Assembly: GCA_016789605.1 (NCBI GenBank)
Contig: JAEUQO010000316.1
Span: 1-34,991, forward strand
Source of the DNA: Acidobacteriota bacterium
GTDB taxonomy: Bacteria; Acidobacteriota; Blastocatellia; RBC074
Direction: 5' to 3'
Length of the DNA: 34,991 nucleotides
The notes under the pieces were generated by a model. The model worked only from the letters and a program-made list of their open reading frames with translations, had not been told where the DNA came from and made no database searches. The position numbers and the translations under genes were made by a program. The stretch's first letter is position 1. Every line of letters begins with the position of its first letter. Below are positions 22,412-30,875 of the stretch, piece by piece.

Positions 22412-24868
22412 CTACTCAGCCCGCAACGCAATCATCGGATCAACTTTGGCCGCACGTCGTGCAGGCACAAAACAGGCGAGCACAGCTACGATTGCCAACA
22501 ACAACGCGACGCCCGCATAAGTCAGCGGATCAGTCGCCGTGATGCCAAACAGCAAGCTGGTCATCACGCGCGCCAACGCAATGGCTGCGATTACGCCGAC
22601 CACTACGCCGAGCGCGACGACTTTCAGCCCTTGTCCGACAATCAAACGCCAGACATCCACGCCGCGTGCGCCGAGCGCCATCCGCAAACCGATTTCGCGG
22701 GTGCGTTGGCTGACCAGATAACTCATTACGCCGTACAAACCGACCGCTGCCAGCAACAGCGCGATGCCGGCAAACAGCGCAAACAGCACGCCCCACAAGC
22801 GCCGTTGCCAGTTGGCTTCGCTGATGATCGTGCCAATGGGTTTGATGAGATTGATGGCGATGTCGGGATTGATTTCGTGAACTGTGCGACGCAGCAGTGG
22901 CGTCAGTTGTTCAGGATCGGTTTGCGTCCGCACTAGCACGTGCAGCGCGGGCGGAGGCCACTGCCGGTAGGAGTAATACAGCTCAAAGCCCGGCTCGTTT
23001 TCCGCCGCTGACCATTTCGTGTTGCCGACAACACCGATGACAGTGCAATACGGATTGCCGTCCGTTGCCTTGCCCCAGCGGATTTGCTGCCCGATGGCGG
23101 GGCGCCCCGGCCAGAGCGTGTTGGCCGTGTACTGGCTGACGATCACAACGCGCGGTTTGTCGAGCGTATCGGCTTCGTTGAAATCGCGGCCTTCCAGCAA
23201 GGGCACGCCGAGCGTTTGGAAATAGCCGGGCGTCACGTCTACGCCAATGGCGGGCGCGTTGTGATTCTGTTCGCGTTCGCTTTGCCCGACGATGGCGATT
23301 TCCTGCTTTTCGCGCTGTTCTGGTTTGTTGTAATACGGAATGTCATAACCGCCGCCCACTGACACAACGCCGGGAATTTTGGCGAACGCATCCATCACGC
23401 GGCGAAACTGATCGGAATAAGCCGCGACTTGTTCCTGCGGCGTACTGTTGGGCAGAAAGCGCGACAGATACACTGTCATCAGCCGCTCGGCGTTGATGCC
23501 TGTGTTCACCTGCTGCAAGCGCATGAAGCTCTGCATCATCAATCCTGCGCCGACCAGCAACAACAACGAGAACGCGACTTCGGCCACGATCAAGCCATTG
23601 CGCAAGCGCAGCGAACCAGCTCCGCCCGACGAGCCTTTCGCGCTGTCTTTCAGCGCATTTTGCAGATTCACCCGCGATAGTTGCAACGCCGGAACCAGTC
23701 CGAACAGCACGCCCGTGGTCATCGTCACCAGCAGGCTGAACCCAAGCACCGGCCAGTTGAGTTCAATCTTCATCCAGAACGGCAATTCGACGGGAATCAG
23801 CTTCAGCAAGGCCTGCAAACCTGGCCACGCGAGTGCCACGCCCAACACGCCGCCAGCCAATGCCAGCAGCAGACTTTCCACGAGCAGCATTTGCACTGTG
23901 CGCCAGCGGCTGGAACCGAGTGCCGCACGAATCGCCAGTTCGCGTTCGCGGGCCGCGCCACGAGCGAGCAAGAGGTTCGCTACGTTGACGCAGCAAATCA
24001 GCAAGACCAATCCCACCGCGCCGCCGAGCAGCAATAAATACGGGCGAATGTTGCCGACTTCGGCATCGCGCAACGGCTTGAGTTGCAGCCGGATACCTTC
24101 GTTGGTGTTCGGAAATTCGTGGGCGAGTTGTGCGCCGAGCGCGCCGAGTTCCGCTTGCGCCTGTTCGAGCGTCACGCCGTCTTTGATCCGCGCAATGGCC
24201 GTATGCACGCGGAAGTCCCGCGCTTTCCAAAACTCAGCTTTGTATCCGGCGTAACGCGCCTGCAACGGAACCCAGATGTCCGACCGTTCCGGGAAGCGAA
24301 AGCCCGGCGGCATCACGCCGACAATCGTGTACGTTGCGCCGCGCAATTGCACTGTTTTGCCCAGCACATCTTGCGCACCGCCAAAGCTGGTTTGCCACAA
24401 ACCATAACTCAACACAGCTTTCAGCACATCGCCGCCGATCTGATCTTCGGCGGGCTGAAAGCTGCGCCCCAGCGCCGGATTGATGCCGAGCAGCGGAAAT
24501 ACCTGTTGCGAAACGAACGTCAATGTCACCGATTGCGAAGCGCCGTTGCCTGTGTTGAGGATGCTGGGAAAAGTGATGTACAGCCCGAAGGAATCAAAGC
24601 CGCGCGTGTGCTGTTGCCAGTCGCCGAGGTCGAGTTGCGACCCGCCTTGAATATTGCCGGTGGTTTTGGTGTCTACGGATTCAACGCGCACGATACGCTC
24701 TGCATCGCGGTACGGAAACGGTCGCAGCAGAATGCCGTATATCAAACTGAAAATCGCAGTGTTTGCGCCAATGCCGAGCGCAAGCGTGAGCACAACCACC
24801 AACGCAAAGCCCGGTCGTTTCCACAGCGACCGCGCGGCATAATGCGCATCTTGCCAGAGCGTTTCCAT
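22412..24868 (-). CDS. ADOP-type ABC transporter permease (MacB_PCD/FtsX), second paralogue
   Basis: An 818-residue protein that starts METLWQDAHYAARSLWKRPG, with AGGAGG 5 nt before the ATG. Domain order matches the paralogue at 10885-13311: TM1 ([20 protein letters not shown]), a MacB-like outer domain with GLYITFPSI, an FtsX block (LLLGGAVGLVLLICCVNVAN, LLARGAARERELAIRAALGS), a second outer domain and a final FtsX block with [22 protein letters not shown] and the shared tail [16 protein letters not shown]. No ATPase domain or gene accompanies it. The two copies flank the sigma-receptor-permease group, but sequence divergence suggests old paralogy, not a recent duplication. Function is unknown beyond the family's link to MacB-type export. 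Confidence 0.92.
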   Translation of the reverse strand: METLWQDAHYAARSLWKRPGFALVVVLTLALGIGANTAIFSLIYGILLRPFPYRDAERIVRVESVDTKTTGNIQGGSQLDLGDWQQHTRGFDSFGLYITFPSILNTGNGASQSVTLTFVSQQVFPLLGINPALGRSFQPAEDQIGGDVLKAVLSYGLWQTSFGGAQDVLGKTVQLRGATYTIVGVMPPGFRFPERSDIWVPLQARYAGYKAEFWKARDFRVHTAIARIKDGVTLEQAQAELGALGAQLAHEFPNTNEGIRLQLKPLRDAEVGNIRPYLLLLGGAVGLVLLICCVNVANLLLARGAARERELAIRAALGSSRWRTVQMLLVESLLLALAGGVLGVALAWPGLQALLKLIPVELPFWMKIELNWPVLGFSLLVTMTTGVLFGLVPALQLSRVNLQNALKDSAKGSSGGAGSLRLRNGLIVAEVAFSLLLLVGAGLMMQSFMRLQQVNTGINAERLMTVYLSRFLPNSTPQEQVAAYSDQFRRVMDAFAKIPGVVSVGGGYDIPYYNKPEQREKQEIAIVGQSEREQNHNAPAIGVDVTPGYFQTLGVPLLEGRDFNEADTLDKPRVVIVSQYTANTLWPGRPAIGQQIRWGKATDGNPYCTVIGVVGNTKWSAAENEPGFELYYSYRQWPPPALHVLVRTQTDPEQLTPLLRRTVHEINPDIAINLIKPIGTIISEANWQRRLWGVLFALFAGIALLLAAVGLYGVMSYLVSQRTREIGLRMALGARGVDVWRLIVGQGLKVVALGVVVGVIAAIALARVMTSLLFGITATDPLTYAGVALLLAIVAVLACFVPARRAAKVDPMIALRAE

Positions 24869-25100
24869 ATTGCCTCCTAAAATAAAAAGGAAAATTCAGT
24901 GTGGCAATGTAGTGATGAAGAAGGCAGCTCGGCGTCTTGTTTTCAACGAATAGTTGGAAATAGAACGCAGGCGGGAGTTTTGAGCCAATTAGCTGCCCCT
25001 ACGACAAGCGACGGGCTCCTTGTGACATCGCACTCTGACCGAAAAGGAAATCGCCGTGCTTTTAGCTGACCTGCTATGCAAACCGTGATAATTTTGGAGG

Positions 25101-25832
25101 ATGAAAGTCAAAATCGTGCAACTCGGTGTTCAGGAAGAGATGGCCGCCAATCAGGCGCGAATGATGGATGCGCTCCACACGGCGCAAGTGGATGAGTGGG
25201 TGGTTTTTCCGGAAGGTGTGCTATCTGGATACTTCCCCGACCGCACGGAGTATCTGGTTCGCCTCGACGCCACGGCTATTGCGCGCGCCATCGAAGAAAT
25301 TCAGCAACTCGTCCTGGCGCGAAAATGCAATTGCCTGTTCGGCACGGCGCTTCTGCACGAAGACCGCTGGCATAACTCGGTTCTGCTCCTGACGAGCGCT
25401 GGCGCACGGCACATTCATCATAAGGTCGAACTGTCCGCGCTCGACCGAAAGGTGTTTGCGCCGGGAACAGAGGTGACGCCTTACACCGTCGGCGATCTGA
25501 CGCTTGGCATACAGGCGTGCCGCGAATTGCTCTTCCCGCAAACCTGGAGCGCCTTAAAGATGGCGGGAGCGCAGATCATTTTTCATCTCAACAACGCCAT
25601 TCAGCCGCAGGATGCGCAATGGGAGCACCTCCTGATCGCGCGCGCCATCGAACAAAGCGTTTTTGTTTGTAGCGTGAATAACGGCCAGGAACCGCAGGCT
25701 CTCGCTTCATATCTGATTGCGCCGTCGGGCCAGGTGTTGCTCAAAACGGAGCTGCAACGGGATCAGGCGTTGACCGCAGATATCAATCTAAACGAAGTCA
25801 TTGCCGATTTATCCTGTCGCACCGATTACTGA
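25101..25832 (+). CDS. Carbon-nitrogen hydrolase (nitrilase superfamily)
   Basis: A 243-residue cytoplasmic protein starting MKVKIVQLGVQ. The catalytic triad is visible: Glu38 in FPEGVLSGYFP, Lys108 in HHKVELSALDRK and Cys140 in IQACRELLFPQTW. The IQAC-RE context matches amidase-type members (often D-x-C-x-E or CRE/CYE). The C-terminal part has WEHLLIARAIEQSVFVCSVNN and a closing GQVLLKTEL strand, so the alpha-beta-beta-alpha fold is complete though slightly short. Substrate cannot be told; amides, ureido compounds or deaminated glutathione-type compounds are possible. GGAGG abuts the ATG with no spacing, which is unusual. It is a single gene convergent with the next. Confidence 0.87.
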   Translation: MKVKIVQLGVQEEMAANQARMMDALHTAQVDEWVVFPEGVLSGYFPDRTEYLVRLDATAIARAIEEIQQLVLARKCNCLFGTALLHEDRWHNSVLLLTSAGARHIHHKVELSALDRKVFAPGTEVTPYTVGDLTLGIQACRELLFPQTWSALKMAGAQIIFHLNNAIQPQDAQWEHLLIARAIEQSVFVCSVNNGQEPQALASYLIAPSGQVLLKTELQRDQALTADINLNEVIADLSCRTDY

Positions 25833-25856
25833 AACAGGGCTGCCTCCTCTGTTCAT

Positions 25857-27317
25857 TCAGCGAAACCGATAGGAAAACAACTCCGCATCTTTCATCACAA
25901 ACCGCAGCCGCACGGCTTGCCCGGCTAACGCACTGACATCTTCACCCGCGCGCCAAGCGACGGCGCGTTCGATTTCATTGCCGATTAGTTCGACGGCATC
26001 GGTGAGCGCGAAACCCGGCAACGGGCGACCGGCGGCATCTTGAATTTCTACGCGAACGCCGCCCGCTGCTGACGTAGCGAAATTGAGCAGCAGCTTTTTC
26101 CCGGCGAATTTCAGCGGTTTGGTCACCAGCTCGCCGCCCGTGTATGGCGCACGCGCAGCGACCAGTCCATCCGTGCGCAGCGTGTATCGCTGCAAATGAT
26201 GCGTCGGCTGACCATAATTTTTCTGCACGTAGAACGACATTTCATGCTGTCCGGTCGGCACAATATTCAGCGCTGGATAATTCGTCCGCGAAGTCCAGTT
26301 TTCCCAGCCGATTTCTGGTTTGATCAGCGCTTCGAGGAACATTCGGTCATAGCGCGTGCCACCCCGGCTGCTGAGCAATACGCTGTCGGAAATGTCTTTG
26401 AAATAGCCGGGATCAACATTGACGGCACGGGCTTGGGCGTCGCTCAACACTTGCCGACCGGGCATAAAGCGCGCCGCGATGCCAAGATAAATATGCGGAG
26501 CGCGAAAGTACGGATGCGTTTGGTTCGTGTACAAATGCTCCGGCGGCGCGTCACCGAAACTCATCTCGACCGGCTCGCTCCAATGCAGGAAGTCTTTTGA
26601 CGTAGCGCGTGCCACCCAGCGCACGCCTTTCCCGCCGATGGTTTTGAAAACGCGCAGGTAACAAACATATTGCCCTTCGCTCTCAGACCAGAAGGCAAGA
26701 TTTTGCGAATCGAAAGCGCCCTTCGTCATCACTGGCTGTTCGCTGAACTGGTGCCAGCGAATGCCATCCGCCGACACAAACGCAAACAGCCCGCTGCGGC
26801 TGGTTCCAGCCAGAGCCTTGAAGCGTTCTGTTGCCACAACACCAGGGCGTGTATCGAGCAACGGGCTGAAGTTGTGCGAGAGCGGCGCGCTATTGGCCAG
26901 AATCACGTTGTTCTGCCGCGTGCCCATCACTTCAAACAGCCCCAGATCAGGCTTGATCCAATGAATGCCATCGCGCGATTCGGCGTAACAGGTTGTCTCA
27001 CTTTCACTGCCGTCAGCTTTCGCCACCGGCAACCCCCGATAGTACAACCGATAGACCGCGCCATCTTTGATCACCGTGCAATACCCGGCGAACGCGCCTT
27101 CCCAGGGTTTATCAAAAGTGAGCACTTTTTCAGCCGCTAGCGGGCGTTGCAATTCAAATGTGACGCCACGCGTGCTTTCGACAAGCTGGCGATCCACAAA
27201 CAATTCCAACCGTGCGCCGATGTTCGTAATAGGCGATTGCGCTGCATCAGCCGCCGCCCAGCGCCTGCCGGAAACAAGCGCCAGTAGCGCGATGCAGAAA
27301 AGAATCAGGTGTTTCAT
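25857..27317 (-). CDS. Secreted glycosidase-like five-bladed propeller protein
   Basis: A 486-residue protein with a signal peptide (MKHLILFCIALLALVSG). Residues about 35-380 look like the five-bladed propeller of GH32/43/68-like proteins: GARLELFVDRQLVES, VIKDGAVYRLYYRG, CYAESRDGIHWIKPDLGL, AFVSADGIRWHQ and a TSKDFLHWSEPVEM blade. Residues about 395-486 form a beta-sandwich with FAGKKLLLNFATSAAGGVRVEI and LRFVMKDAELFSYRFR. Proteins of this type are common in planctomycetes and acidobacteria and are mostly annotated as hypothetical or GH-like. I cannot confirm catalytic residues. It lies opposite the nitrilase gene (24-bp gap) and divergent from the metal operon. Confidence 0.72.
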   Translation of the reverse strand: MKHLILFCIALLALVSGRRWAAADAAQSPITNIGARLELFVDRQLVESTRGVTFELQRPLAAEKVLTFDKPWEGAFAGYCTVIKDGAVYRLYYRGLPVAKADGSESETTCYAESRDGIHWIKPDLGLFEVMGTRQNNVILANSAPLSHNFSPLLDTRPGVVATERFKALAGTSRSGLFAFVSADGIRWHQFSEQPVMTKGAFDSQNLAFWSESEGQYVCYLRVFKTIGGKGVRWVARATSKDFLHWSEPVEMSFGDAPPEHLYTNQTHPYFRAPHIYLGIAARFMPGRQVLSDAQARAVNVDPGYFKDISDSVLLSSRGGTRYDRMFLEALIKPEIGWENWTSRTNYPALNIVPTGQHEMSFYVQKNYGQPTHHLQRYTLRTDGLVAARAPYTGGELVTKPLKFAGKKLLLNFATSAAGGVRVEIQDAAGRPLPGFALTDAVELIGNEIERAVAWRAGEDVSALAGQAVRLRFVMKDAELFSYRFR

Positions 27318-27605
27318 ATGCTTTTATTTTCGTTCGTGTATTTCAGAATGAGAACAATGCTCAGTTTGTGAGGTAGACGTGCGCACGTAAAGCGCTTCTT
27401 TGGAGTTCTTGAACCATTGGCGCAGATCACGTAAATGGCGGCGCTCGTATCTTGCTGGTCAGAGGCCGCTCATTCACCACCTTATTCTAACCAGTCACCC
27501 ACCACCAACGACCATTCGCGACAAAGCAATCGCGCACTTCCCTTCCCCCTTTTATCTTGCCGCATTCGCGCATCATCTCAATGTCATCCAAGCCCTGACC
27601 GACTT
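27318..27605. promoter_or_regulatory. Divergent intergenic region with a 12-bp palindrome
   Basis: This 288-bp gap separates the secreted glycosidase-like gene (minus) and the metal operon (plus). ACGTGCGCACGT (27377-27388) is a perfect palindrome and a possible operator. A CACC/AAC-rich patch (about 27489-27512) resembles low-complexity dispersed repeats. No Zur-box consensus is evident. An open frame enters from the left of 27606 but lacks protein character here. Confidence 0.4.
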
Positions 27606-28223
27606 ATGCGACAGACCAGCGAGCGTTCAACCATCAAAACTTCACCGCGTCGCCGCTTGCTGTTGCCGCAATCTATCCGGCAGGCGGGCGCAGCATTGAT
27701 GCATCAACAATGCTGGCTGTGGGGGCAAGACGTGAAGCGCCCACAGGAGAACGTTCTGCTCGATTACGGCTTTACGCGGCATCGTGCGCCCGAAACGGAA
27801 TGCAACCGTGGTTGCACTGGCTATGAACTGTTGTTGCCCGACGGGCGCGCCATCGTGCTGTGGGGTTTCGGTCTGTTTTTGGGCGACCGCGATTTGGGCG
27901 GAATGTATGTCAAACGGTACGGCTTTTCGCCCAAGTGGCTAAAAGAATCCAGACTGTCATTGCCCATCTGGCAATCTGAACAACTTCCCAAAATGCGCAA
28001 TGCTCGGACGCCGAATGAGCGGCGACGCTTGCTGACGCTGCTGGTGACCGCGCTGCAATGGATCAGCCAGTACGAAGCCTGGGTCATCGAATCTCGCGGC
28101 CTGGCATATCGCCGCCGCTGTCTGGCGGAATGGAACACCACAATCATACCGGCGGATCAAGCGGTCGGTCGCTGGCAGGCGCTGCAACGCGAATGCGAAA
28201 TCTTACTGAAGGAGAGTGAATAA
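27606..28223 (+). CDS. Hypothetical protein, first gene of the COG0523 operon
   Basis: I do not recognise this 205-residue protein. I start it at 27606; an in-frame ATG at 27699 is also possible, and the sequence before 27606 looks non-coding. It has a basic N-terminus, an [21 protein letters not shown] segment with a Cys-x3-Cys pair, [20 protein letters not shown], and a helical C-terminal half with [18 protein letters not shown]. No signal peptide or membrane helix is evident. Its stop is 5 nt before the COG0523 GTPase start, so co-translation is likely and it may be a target or partner of that metallochaperone. That role is inference from position only. Confidence 0.7.
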   Translation: MRQTSERSTIKTSPRRRLLLPQSIRQAGAALMHQQCWLWGQDVKRPQENVLLDYGFTRHRAPETECNRGCTGYELLLPDGRAIVLWGFGLFLGDRDLGGMYVKRYGFSPKWLKESRLSLPIWQSEQLPKMRNARTPNERRRLLTLLVTALQWISQYEAWVIESRGLAYRRRCLAEWNTTIIPADQAVGRWQALQRECEILLKESE

Positions 28224-28228
28224 CCAGA

Positions 28229-29494
28229 ATGTCCTTTTCCAACGCAAATGCCGAAACAAAACGCCTGCCCGTCACGGTCTTATCCGGTTTTCTGGGCGCA
28301 GGCAAAACAACATTGCTCAACCACGTGCTGGCCAACCGCGAAGGCAAACGTGTCGCCGTCATCGTCAACGATATGAGTGAGATCAACATTGACGCGCAAC
28401 TGGTCAGACATCCTGAACTGGGCGGCACTGAACTCAACCGCGTCGAAGAAAAGTTGGTCGAAATGTCCAACGGCTGTATCTGTTGCACGCTGCGCGAAGA
28501 TTTGCTGATCGAAGTCGGAAAGCTGGCGCGCGAAGGACGCTTTGATTACCTGATGATCGAATCCACAGGCATCAGCGAACCGTTGCCCGTGGCCGAAACG
28601 TTTACCTTCAGCGATGAAACCGGCAGGAGTCTTTCGGACATTGCCCGGCTCGACACAATGGTCACCGTGGTGGACGCGCTCAACTTTCTGAAAGATTACG
28701 AAGATGCCGCCGAATTGCGCGAAAAAGGCATTGGCCTCAGCGAAGAAGACGACCGCACCATCGTTGACCTGTTGGTGGATCAAGTCGAATTTGCCAATGT
28801 CATCGTCATCAGCAAAACCGATCTGGTAGCCAAAACGAGTTTGCGCAAACTGGAAGCCATCCTGCGCAGCCTGAATCCTGACGCCAGATTGATTCGCGCC
28901 GAATTTGGTCACGTACCGCTTGATCAGGTGTTAGACACCAGCTTGTTCGACTTTGAAAAGGCAAGCGCCGCTCCCGGCTGGTTAAAGGAATTGCGCGGCG
29001 AACACATTCCTGAAAGCGAAGAATACGGCATCAGCAGTTTTGTTTATCGCGCGCGGCGTCCTTTTCACCCGGAACGATTCTGGGAAACGATCAATCAGGA
29101 TTGGCCCGGCGTCATTCGTTCCAAAGGCTTTTTCTGGCTGGCTTCGCGCAATGATGTGGTCGGGCTGTGGTCGCAAGCCGGAAACGCCAGCCGCGCCGAA
29201 CCCGCAGGTCTGTGGTACGCCGCCATTCCGCGCGACGAATGGCCGGAAGATGAAGAAACCCGCCAAGTGGTCGAGCAAGTCTGGCTTCCTGAAATCGGTG
29301 ATCGGCGACAGGAGATTGTCATCATCGGCGTCAAATATGACCGGGGAAAAATCGAACAAATGCTGAACCGCGCGTTGCTGACCGACAAGGAAATGGCTTC
29401 GGGGCCGCCAGGGTGGGCCAAATTCAAAGACCCGTTCGATTACTGGGACGATCTCGAAGAAGAAAGCGACATTGCGTTGCCAGCCAACGCATAA
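28229..29494 (+). CDS. COG0523/CobW-family GTPase, ZigA-type metal chaperone
   Basis: A 421-residue G3E GTPase. The Walker A is GFLGAGKTT (residues 20-28), the metal-binding signature is CICC (C83, C85, C86) within [12 protein letters not shown], a Walker B-like IESTGISEP follows at 110-118, and the guanine-specificity motif is SKTD (195-198, a variant of NKxD). The C-terminal CobW_C domain runs from about residue 270 ([17 protein letters not shown]) to [19 protein letters not shown]. The length, longer than CobW or YeiR, is closest to ZigA/YciC-type zinc chaperones, which are induced by zinc starvation. Neighbouring MerC, ZIP and CDF genes support a role in zinc handling. The exact metal is inferred. 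Confidence 0.92.
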   Translation: MSFSNANAETKRLPVTVLSGFLGAGKTTLLNHVLANREGKRVAVIVNDMSEINIDAQLVRHPELGGTELNRVEEKLVEMSNGCICCTLREDLLIEVGKLAREGRFDYLMIESTGISEPLPVAETFTFSDETGRSLSDIARLDTMVTVVDALNFLKDYEDAAELREKGIGLSEEDDRTIVDLLVDQVEFANVIVISKTDLVAKTSLRKLEAILRSLNPDARLIRAEFGHVPLDQVLDTSLFDFEKASAAPGWLKELRGEHIPESEEYGISSFVYRARRPFHPERFWETINQDWPGVIRSKGFFWLASRNDVVGLWSQAGNASRAEPAGLWYAAIPRDEWPEDEETRQVVEQVWLPEIGDRRQEIVIIGVKYDRGKIEQMLNRALLTDKEMASGPPGWAKFKDPFDYWDDLEEESDIALPANA

Positions 29495-29537
29495 GCGTCG
29501 TTCATTCCAACTGACTTTCACACAGAGGAAATCTCAA

Positions 29538-29753
29538 ATGGCATCCGTCAAAAAATACAAGGTGATCTGCCGGAATTGTGCCGGCGCTGTGTCCTATTTC
29601 GTGTTCGCCTCATTGCCGCACACAGTTGACGCGCGGCAATGGCTGGAAGAAAAAATGAATAACTGCGATTGCAAAGCAATTCTCGACCAGCAAGCCAAAG
29701 ACCGCGCGCCACGCGCGCTGAACCCGCTCAAGGCGTCGAAGAAAGGCAAATGA
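29538..29753 (+). CDS. Small conserved-type cysteine protein between GTPase and MerC genes
   Basis: A 71-residue basic protein starting MASVKKYKVICRNCAGAV, with GAGGAAA 8 nt upstream of the ATG. It has a C-x2-C pair (CRNC, residues 11-14) and a second C-x-C pair (CDC, residues about 43-45), spaced like a small zinc-ribbon. The tail is Lys/Arg-rich. I do not recognise a family. It lies 43 nt after the COG0523 gene and 46 nt before the MerC-type gene, on the same strand. A zinc-binding or zinc-sparing small protein is plausible but unproven. Confidence 0.72.
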   Translation: MASVKKYKVICRNCAGAVSYFVFASLPHTVDARQWLEEKMNNCDCKAILDQQAKDRAPRALNPLKASKKGK

Positions 29754-29799
29754 TCCAGCGAATCCGTGTATCCGGTCTCTCATTGGGAAGGTGAAAAAC

Positions 29800-30189
29800 A
29801 TGAGCAAAGCCTGGCTTGAAAGAGTTGGCGTTGCCGCAACGACAGCCTGCGCATTGCATTGCGCGGTGACGCCGTTTCTGGTCTTGCTGCCGCTGGCAGG
29901 GCTAAACGTATTGGCTGACGAACCCGTCGAATGGCTGCTCATCAGCACTTCTTTCGCACTGGGAGCCCTCAACCTGATTCCAGATTACCGGCGGCATCAT
30001 CGGCGGCTGAGGCCGATTGCGATTTTCGCGCTAGGATTTGCCTTGATACTGGCGGCCAGACTGTGGTTTGAAGACGAATTGCGAATCGGAACGCCGCTGG
30101 CGGTTGCCGGAGCAAGCTCGATCCTGGGCGCATACTGGATCAACCGCAGCCTGTGCCGCGCCTGTCAAGCTTGCCAGTCAAACGGCTGA
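29800..30189 (+). CDS. MerC domain integral membrane protein
   Basis: A 129-residue membrane protein. The first helix has ATTACALHCAVTPFLVLL, the MerC-type Cys-x3-His-Cys motif. Helices follow at about 45-60 (WLLISTSFALGALNLI), 72-88 (PIAIFALGFALILAARL) and 96-112. The C-terminus is CRACQAC, three closely set cysteines that could bind metal. MerC proteins move mercuric ion in mer operons, but no merA/merR is present here; MerC-like proteins beside COG0523 genes more likely handle zinc, which is inference. I chose the ATG at 29800, with AAGGTG 6 nt upstream, over a GTG at 29791. Confidence 0.85.
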   Translation: MSKAWLERVGVAATTACALHCAVTPFLVLLPLAGLNVLADEPVEWLLISTSFALGALNLIPDYRRHHRRLRPIAIFALGFALILAARLWFEDELRIGTPLAVAGASSILGAYWINRSLCRACQACQSNG

Positions 30190-30227
30190 ATCTAACGTTC
30201 GCCGACGGCCCAAAGAAGCCACGGGGT

Positions 30228-30863
30228 TCACCTGACGATGCCACGCCGCACGGCATAGCGGATCATTTCGGTTTGATTGTGCAAGCCGAGTTTTCGCATC
30301 AGGTTGATGCGGTGTGTTTCCACAGTCCGCGCGCCGATGAATAACCGCTCGGCGATTTGCGTGCTGGACAGGCCTTCCGCCGTCAACTGCAAGACTTCGC
30401 GTTCGCGGTCGCTCAGCGTTTCATACGCATCTATCGGAACCTCCAGGCTGGCTTTGCGAAAGATTTCAATGGCGCGCTCGGTCAGGGGACTGCTCAGATA
30501 ACGCCGTCCGGCAGCGGCTTCGCGCAGGGCTAGAATCAATTCCTGCGGCGGAGCGTCTTTCATGACGTAGGCTTTGGCTCCGTTGCGCAGGGCTTCCAGC
30601 ACATAAGGCTCATCCGCCTGCATTGAAAGCACGACGACTTGCGTGCCGGTTTTGCTCACTTCGCGCGTGACTTGCAGGCCGTGCAAACCCGGCATCATCA
30701 AATCAACGATCAACACCTGCGGGCGCAATCGTTCAACCAGGCGCACGGCGTCAAGGCCATTTTCAGCTTCGCCCAGCAACTGGAATTCCTTTTCGGCTTG
30801 CAGCACAGCGCGCAACCCCTGACGAACAAAAGGATGATCGTCTGCCAAAACAATGGTGGTCAT
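30228..30863 (-). CDS. NarL/FixJ-type response regulator
   Basis: A 211-residue regulator. Residues 1-120 form an intact receiver with DD at 8-9, phospho-acceptor Asp54 in VDLMMPG and the conserved Lys in KAYVMKDAPP. Residues about 145-208 form a LuxR/GerE helix-turn-helix: LSDREREVLQLTAEGLSSTQ and RTVETHRINLMRKLGL. It starts 12 nt after the stop of the sensor kinase gene, so the pair is an operon. The palindrome upstream of the kinase gene could be its target. Target genes may include the adjacent metal genes; this is inference. Confidence 0.93.
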   Translation of the reverse strand: MTTIVLADDHPFVRQGLRAVLQAEKEFQLLGEAENGLDAVRLVERLRPQVLIVDLMMPGLHGLQVTREVSKTGTQVVVLSMQADEPYVLEALRNGAKAYVMKDAPPQELILALREAAAGRRYLSSPLTERAIEIFRKASLEVPIDAYETLSDREREVLQLTAEGLSSTQIAERLFIGARTVETHRINLMRKLGLHNQTEMIRYAVRRGIVR

Positions 30864-30875
30864 GGTTTCAGAAGA

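Noticed and set aside
10885..24868. Composite transposon with ADOP genes as flanking repeats
   Set aside because: The two ADOP genes are diverged paralogues in the same orientation with no terminal repeats or transposase.
29800..30189. Mercury resistance (mer) operon suggested by MerC
   Set aside because: There is no merA, merR, merT or merP nearby; the neighbours are zinc-type genes.
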